A DNA stretch of 9,950 nucleotides from positions 1 through 9,950 of the forward strand of contig CALLAV010000048.1 of NCBI GenBank assembly GCA_938001995.1. The letters run 5' to 3'. Numbering within the stretch: position 1 is the stretch's first letter; each line of letters starts with the position of its first letter. The DNA comes from an uncultured Amylibacter sp. (GTDB taxonomy: Bacteria > Pseudomonadota > Alphaproteobacteria > Rhodobacterales > Rhodobacteraceae). Below the pieces are notes generated by a model. That model was not told the DNA's origin. It did not search any database and saw only the letters and a program-made list of their open reading frames with translations. Made by a program: the position numbers and the translations under genes. This document shows, piece after piece, positions 6,834 through 9,950 of the stretch.

Positions 6834-7183
6834 TACATGCCTTCGAATTTGATCGATTCACCACAGCCGCAGGCTTCGGATACGTTGGGGTTGTTGAACT
6901 TGAATCCCGCTTCGAGCAGGGACACTTCGTAGTCGATTTCCGTGCCAAACAAGAACATTTGCGCCATTGGTGCAATCATCACCCGCGCGCCGTCTTTTTC
7001 CACGACTTCATCATGCGGATCCACTTCGTCCACATATTCCATTGTGTATTCCATGCCCGCGCAGCCGCCTTTTTTGACGCCGATGCGTAGGCCTTTTTTG
7101 TCGCCATCTGCCATCAATTTAACGATATGCCCTGCGGCCTTATCGGTGATGCTGACTGCGTCTTTTCCGGGGATACCGAACAT
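6833..7183 (-). CDS. sufA: A-type Fe-S cluster carrier (HesB/IscA/SufA family, 116 aa)
   Basis: This is a carrier that receives Fe-S clusters from the SUF/ISC scaffold and passes them to apo-proteins. The three conserved cysteines of A-type carriers are present: Cys41 in KKGGCAGMEY, and Cys105 and Cys107 in SEACGCGESI. The early ITDKAAGHIVKLM helix and the LRIGVKKGGC strand-loop are typical. Length is close to the family norm (about 105-120). The symbol reflects the SUF context suggested by the adjacent SufT-like gene; IscA or ErpA would be equally defensible on this sequence. Its ATG overlaps the upstream stop by 1 nt (TAATG), with AGGA 8 nt before, and its own stop overlaps the TfoX-like start the same way. 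Confidence 0.92.
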   Translation of the reverse strand: MFGIPGKDAVSITDKAAGHIVKLMADGDKKGLRIGVKKGGCAGMEYTMEYVDEVDPHDEVVEKDGARVMIAPMAQMFLFGTEIDYEVSLLEAGFKFNNPNVSEACGCGESIKFEGM

Positions 7184-7545
7184 TACATAAATCCTAGCTC
7201 GAGGCGGGCTTCATCTGACATCATGTCCATGCCCCATTGGGGTTCCCAGACCAATTGCGCAGTTACGGACTGCACGCCTGGCACTGCCATAACCGCGTCT
7301 TCGACCCAGCCAGGCATTTCGCCAGCCACAGGGCACCCAGGTGCGGTAAGGGACATCAAGATGTTCACATTGCTCGCGTCGTCGATTTCGATGGTATAAA
7401 TCAGGCCCAGATCAAAGATGTTCACTGGGATTTCAGGATCGTGCACGGAACGGCACGCTTCACAAACAGCTTCGTGCAGCGGATGGTCCGTGGAGGACGG
7501 CTTTATCAGCGGTTCGCCTTCCATAGGGGGATTTTCGGCGTTCAT
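7183..7545 (-). CDS. sufT: MIP18/DUF59 family Fe-S maturation factor, SufT-like (120 aa)
   Basis: This belongs to the MIP18 (DUF59) family that helps mature Fe-S proteins. The family signature DPEIPVNIFDLGLIY lies at residues 36-50. The conserved cysteine is Cys71 in SLTAPGCPVAGEMPGW. The C-terminal WEPQWGMDMMSDEARLELGF at 100-119 is the usual SUF-associated tail. Length is normal for the short bacterial form. The ATG at 7545 has AGGTC 5 nt upstream. It is the first gene of the minus-strand cluster, preceded by a sigma70-like promoter candidate at 7579-7607. No sufBCDS genes are in the window, so these two factors are either detached from the main suf operon or that operon lies elsewhere. Confidence 0.88.
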   Translation of the reverse strand: MNAENPPMEGEPLIKPSSTDHPLHEAVCEACRSVHDPEIPVNIFDLGLIYTIEIDDASNVNILMSLTAPGCPVAGEMPGWVEDAVMAVPGVQSVTAQLVWEPQWGMDMMSDEARLELGFM

Positions 7546-7578
7546 ATTGGGACCTGCATGTGTTTATTCTTGAGCATT

Positions 7579-7607
7579 CTTATATGGAATTTAAATCCCA
7601 CTGTCCA
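7579..7607 (-). promoter_or_regulatory. Sigma70-like promoter with spacer palindrome upstream of sufT
   Basis: Read on the minus strand, a -35 TGGACA (7602-7607) and a -10 TATAAG (7579-7584) are separated by exactly 17 nt. This predicts a transcript start near 7572 and a leader of roughly 27 nt before the sufT ATG at 7545. The spacer holds a 14-nt near-palindrome (7586-7599; plus strand GGAATTTAAATCCC, one mismatched pair), a natural position for a repressor operator. Which regulator, if any, is unknown. Confidence 0.5.
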
Positions 7608-7640
7608 GAATACAAGAGGCTGCATTTTATCCAGTGTTTA

Positions 7641-9035
7641 TCAGGTCTTGCGCGGTGTTGTTGGGCGCACCCGTCGTTCGATATGATCCATCACCTTGGC
7701 CGCGACGTTGCGTTTGGTGGATTTTTCGACGCCTTCCAATCCGGGGGAGGAGTTCACTTCGAGCACCATAGGCCCGCTGGAAGAGCGCAGCAAATCCACG
7801 CCTGCAAAGTTCAAATTCATCGCGCGTGCAGCTTTCAACGCGGTTTCCCGTTCCCGTTTCGTGATCTTAACAGAGGCCGCAACGCCCCCTTGGTGCAGGT
7901 TGGAGCGGAACTCGCCCTCGGCCGCTTTGCGGCTCATGGTGGCAACAACTTTGCCCCCGACCACAAGGCAACGGATGTCTTCACCTGCGGCTTCTTTGAC
8001 GAATTGCTGGACCAAAAACTCTGCCTTTAGGCCCCGAAAGGCGGAAATTACGCTTTCGGCGGCCTTTTTGGTTTCTGCAAGCACGACGCCCTTACCTTGG
8101 GTCGATTCCAACAGCTTTACGATCAAGGGGGCTTTGCCTGCCATTTCCACAAGGTTTTCCGTGTCCTTCGGAGAGGAGGCAAAGGCCGTGGTGGGCATGC
8201 CAATCTGATGACGCGCCAAAATCTGGTGGGCGTGCAACTTGTCGCGGCTGGCTGAAATGCCCCACGATCCGTTCACGCAGTAGGTTCCGATGGTTTCAAA
8301 CTGGCGCACAACAGATGTGCCGTAAGACGTGATCGATGCGCCGATACGTGGGATCACGGCGTCATATTGAGGCAGGACTTTGCCGTCGTAATGCACCTCG
8401 GGTTCGGTTGTGCGGATGTTCATATAGCAGCGGGTTGTGTCGATGGTCTCGATCACGTGATCGCGGGCTTCTGCCTCTTCGATCAGGCGTCGGGTGGAAT
8501 AATTGTTCGGCTCGCGCGTTAGAATCGCAATACGCAGAGGGCGTTTGGTGGCGGTAATTTTGCGTTTTTTGTACAAGTCATAGGAGAGTTCGGGTTGGTT
8601 GAACCCCTCAGCAGGGTTTACAATTGTTCCATCAGGAAAGGCTTGGCGGCCCAGCAACATACGATAGGCCATGTTTTTGCGATCCGTCAGGGTCAGATCA
8701 ATAGGCCATGCGTGTTCGCCAAATTGCACATGCGAGCGGACCACGTAGCGCAGTTCGCTCTCTCCGTTTGATGACGTGACCTCTTTTTGGCCAATCACAT
8801 CGGCGGAACAGATCACCTCCAGTTTTTCATTGTTAGGATCAGGGTGCACAACGAAGCGCACGCGCGGTTTGGCTTTGGAGCCAAAACTTTCGATATTGGT
8901 GGCGTGCAGGGCCGAAGTTTTTGCCCCCGTGTCAACTTTGGCCTTTAATGCAGCCAGTTCCAGATCAGGCAGTGACAGCCACTCTTCCCAGCCCAGTACG
9001 AATGGTGCGTTGTTGGCGTCGGCTGGGGTGTCCAT
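7641..9035 (-). CDS. rimK: RimB-RimK fusion: retropepsin-like domain plus ATP-grasp glutamate ligase (464 aa)
   Basis: Two enzymes appear in one chain. Residues about 10-155 match the RimB-type domain (putative zinc/ATP-dependent protease, retropepsin-like fold): [13 protein letters not shown] at 33-45 carries the active-site Asp35-Thr-Gly, and [11 protein letters not shown] at 123-133 is the second conserved element. After a basic linker (156-166), residues about 167-455 form RimK. They include [11 protein letters not shown] at 229-239, SRDKLHAHQ at 263-271, the nucleotide loop [12 protein letters not shown] at 308-319, FRSNLHQGG at 376-384, and Mg ligands Asp414, Glu426 and Asn428 in [15 protein letters not shown]. 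RimK adds glutamates to the C-terminus of ribosomal protein S6; RimB is reported to act against this tail. The ATG at 9035 has AGGAG 8 nt upstream. Substrate identity here is inferred. Confidence 0.93.
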   Translation of the reverse strand: MDTPADANNAPFVLGWEEWLSLPDLELAALKAKVDTGAKTSALHATNIESFGSKAKPRVRFVVHPDPNNEKLEVICSADVIGQKEVTSSNGESELRYVVRSHVQFGEHAWPIDLTLTDRKNMAYRMLLGRQAFPDGTIVNPAEGFNQPELSYDLYKKRKITATKRPLRIAILTREPNNYSTRRLIEEAEARDHVIETIDTTRCYMNIRTTEPEVHYDGKVLPQYDAVIPRIGASITSYGTSVVRQFETIGTYCVNGSWGISASRDKLHAHQILARHQIGMPTTAFASSPKDTENLVEMAGKAPLIVKLLESTQGKGVVLAETKKAAESVISAFRGLKAEFLVQQFVKEAAGEDIRCLVVGGKVVATMSRKAAEGEFRSNLHQGGVAASVKITKRERETALKAARAMNLNFAGVDLLRSSSGPMVLEVNSSPGLEGVEKSTKRNVAAKVMDHIERRVRPTTPRKT

Positions 9036-9091
9036 GGAGTGTTCTCCTAATCGGGGCTTGATTTATCGCACAGCGTCGGTAGGGAAGCGCC
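9036..9091. promoter_or_regulatory. Short divergent intergenic region between rimBK and tgt
   Basis: These 56 bases must contain start signals for both divergent genes unless promoters lie inside coding sequence. It holds a strong ribosome site for rimBK (AGGAG on the minus strand, 9044-9048) and AGGGAAG for tgt at 9081-9087. I see no convincing -35/-10 pair. Confidence 0.4.
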
Positions 9092-9950
9092 ATGTCCAAA
9101 CGATTTTCTTTTTCCGTCTCGAAGACGCAAGGTCGCGCACGCACTGGGGTGGTGTCAACACCGCGCGGTGATATTCGCACGCCTGCGTTTATGCCCGTGG
9201 GGACCGCGGCGACGGTCAAAGCGATGATGCCCGAAAGCGTGCGCGCCACGGGTGCGGATATTCTGCTAGGCAACCCGTATCATTTGATGCTGCGCCCCGG
9301 GGCAGAGCGGGTGCACAACCTTGGCGGGTTGCACAAATTCATGAATTGGGATCGGCCTATTTTGACGGACAGCGGCGGGTTTCAAGTGATGAGCCTGACC
9401 GATCTGCGCAAACTGACAGAAGAAGGCGTAAAGTTTCGCAGCCACATTGATGGGTCAGAACACAACCTGACGCCTGAACGGTCCATGGAAATTCAAAAGC
9501 TGCTTGGGTCTGACATTGTGATGTGTTTCGATGAATGCCCCGCGTTGCCTGCGGATCGCACCCGCATTCGTGAAAGCATGGAATTGTCCATGCGGTGGGC
9601 GCAGCGGTCCCGCGATGCTTTTGGGGATCGCCCTGGTTATGCGCTGTTTGGCATTCAGCAAGGCGGGCTTGAGGAAGATTTGCGCGCTGAAAGTGCCGAG
9701 GCACTGCGCAAGATTGAGTTTGATGGCTATGCCATCGGAGGTTTGGCTGTGGGTGAAGGGCAGGAGGCCATGTTCGGCTGCCTTGATTTCGCACCAGAGC
9801 AACTGCCCGAAGACAAGCCGCGTTATCTGATGGGTGTGGGCAAGCCTGATGACCTTGTGGGTGCAGTGTTGCGCGGCGTTGACATGTTTGATTGCGTGTT
9901 GCCGTCGCGGTCTGGGCGCACGGGTCAGGCACAAACGCGGATGGGGCAGG
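9092..9950 (+). CDS. tgt: tRNA-guanine(34) transglycosylase (3' end outside window)
   Basis: It exchanges guanine at wobble position 34 of Asn, Asp, His and Tyr tRNAs for the queuosine precursor preQ1. The ATG at 9092 has AGGGAAG 4 nt upstream, and 286 codons are visible of the usual 370-380. Catalytic elements by analogy with the Zymomonas enzyme are all there: [11 protein letters not shown] with general base Asp93, MCFDECP with Asp147, FGIQQGG with Gln190, the GGLAVGE substrate loop at 216-222, and the nucleophile in [14 protein letters not shown] (Asp267). The zinc-binding Cys cluster and C-terminal helix lie past the window edge. It is divergent from rimBK, 56 bp away. Confidence 0.98.
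   Translation, partial: MSKRFSFSVSKTQGRARTGVVSTPRGDIRTPAFMPVGTAATVKAMMPESVRATGADILLGNPYHLMLRPGAERVHNLGGLHKFMNWDRPILTDSGGFQVMSLTDLRKLTEEGVKFRSHIDGSEHNLTPERSMEIQKLLGSDIVMCFDECPALPADRTRIRESMELSMRWAQRSRDAFGDRPGYALFGIQQGGLEEDLRAESAEALRKIEFDGYAIGGLAVGEGQEAMFGCLDFAPEQLPEDKPRYLMGVGKPDDLVGAVLRGVDMFDCVLPSRSGRTGQAQTRMGQ

Noticed and set aside
7627..7635. Further DnaA box near TTATCCAGT
   Set aside because: It has two mismatches in the conserved CACA end and no partner sites nearby.
7560..8030. 156-codon plus-strand frame opposite the rimBK 3' end
   Set aside because: It overlaps the ATP-grasp C-terminal motifs on the other strand and has a composition like other shadow frames. Only its first part lies in non-coding DNA, which better fits a promoter.

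Overview
The window looks like a chromosomal housekeeping segment from an alphaproteobacterium of the Rhodobacterales (Roseobacter group). The evidence is the moderately GC-rich coding sequence, an alphaproteobacterial-type GlnE, two proteins resembling families (DUF6477, DUF6456) that I know mainly from Rhodobacterales, and a RimB-RimK fusion. I see no insertion sequences, phage genes, tRNAs, rRNAs or CRISPR array. Almost all of the sequence is coding, and no gene-free stretch exceeds about 210 bases.

Left part (1-4161). The window opens inside glnE, the glutamine synthetase adenylyltransferase; only its C-terminal half is present. A 91-residue conserved-looking protein of unknown function follows. 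A perfect 13-bp inverted repeat then separates it from a converging M20-family metallodipeptidase gene on the minus strand. Divergent from the dipeptidase is a secreted M23-family (LytM-like) endopeptidase.

Middle part (4158-5756). A small DUF6477-like gene (minus) and a DUF6456-like helix-turn-helix gene (plus) diverge from a region of about 207 bp. That region holds three DnaA-box-like 9-mers, two of them exactly 11 bp apart, followed by an AT-rich tract. It is the most unusual non-coding stretch in the window.

Right part (5760-9950). A compact minus-strand cluster reads MIP18/SufT-like protein, SufA/HesB A-type Fe-S carrier, TfoX-N domain protein, triosephosphate isomerase. Its junctions overlap by 1 nt, overlap by 1 nt, and abut, so the four genes are probably co-transcribed and translationally coupled. 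A good sigma70-like promoter with a palindrome in its spacer lies upstream. Upstream again on the same strand is a 464-residue fusion of a RimB-type retropepsin-like domain with a RimK-type ATP-grasp glutamate ligase. Divergent from it, tgt (tRNA-guanine transglycosylase) runs off the right edge.

Most of the window is ordinary core metabolism and maintenance: nitrogen control, peptide hydrolysis, cell-wall hydrolysis, Fe-S maturation, glycolysis/gluconeogenesis, and ribosome and tRNA modification. I do not see a convincing new multi-gene system. The items most worth a second look are the ligase-hydrolase fusion, the DnaA-box cluster with its two uncharacterised divergent genes, and the Fe-S/TfoX/TpiA cluster with its candidate operator.
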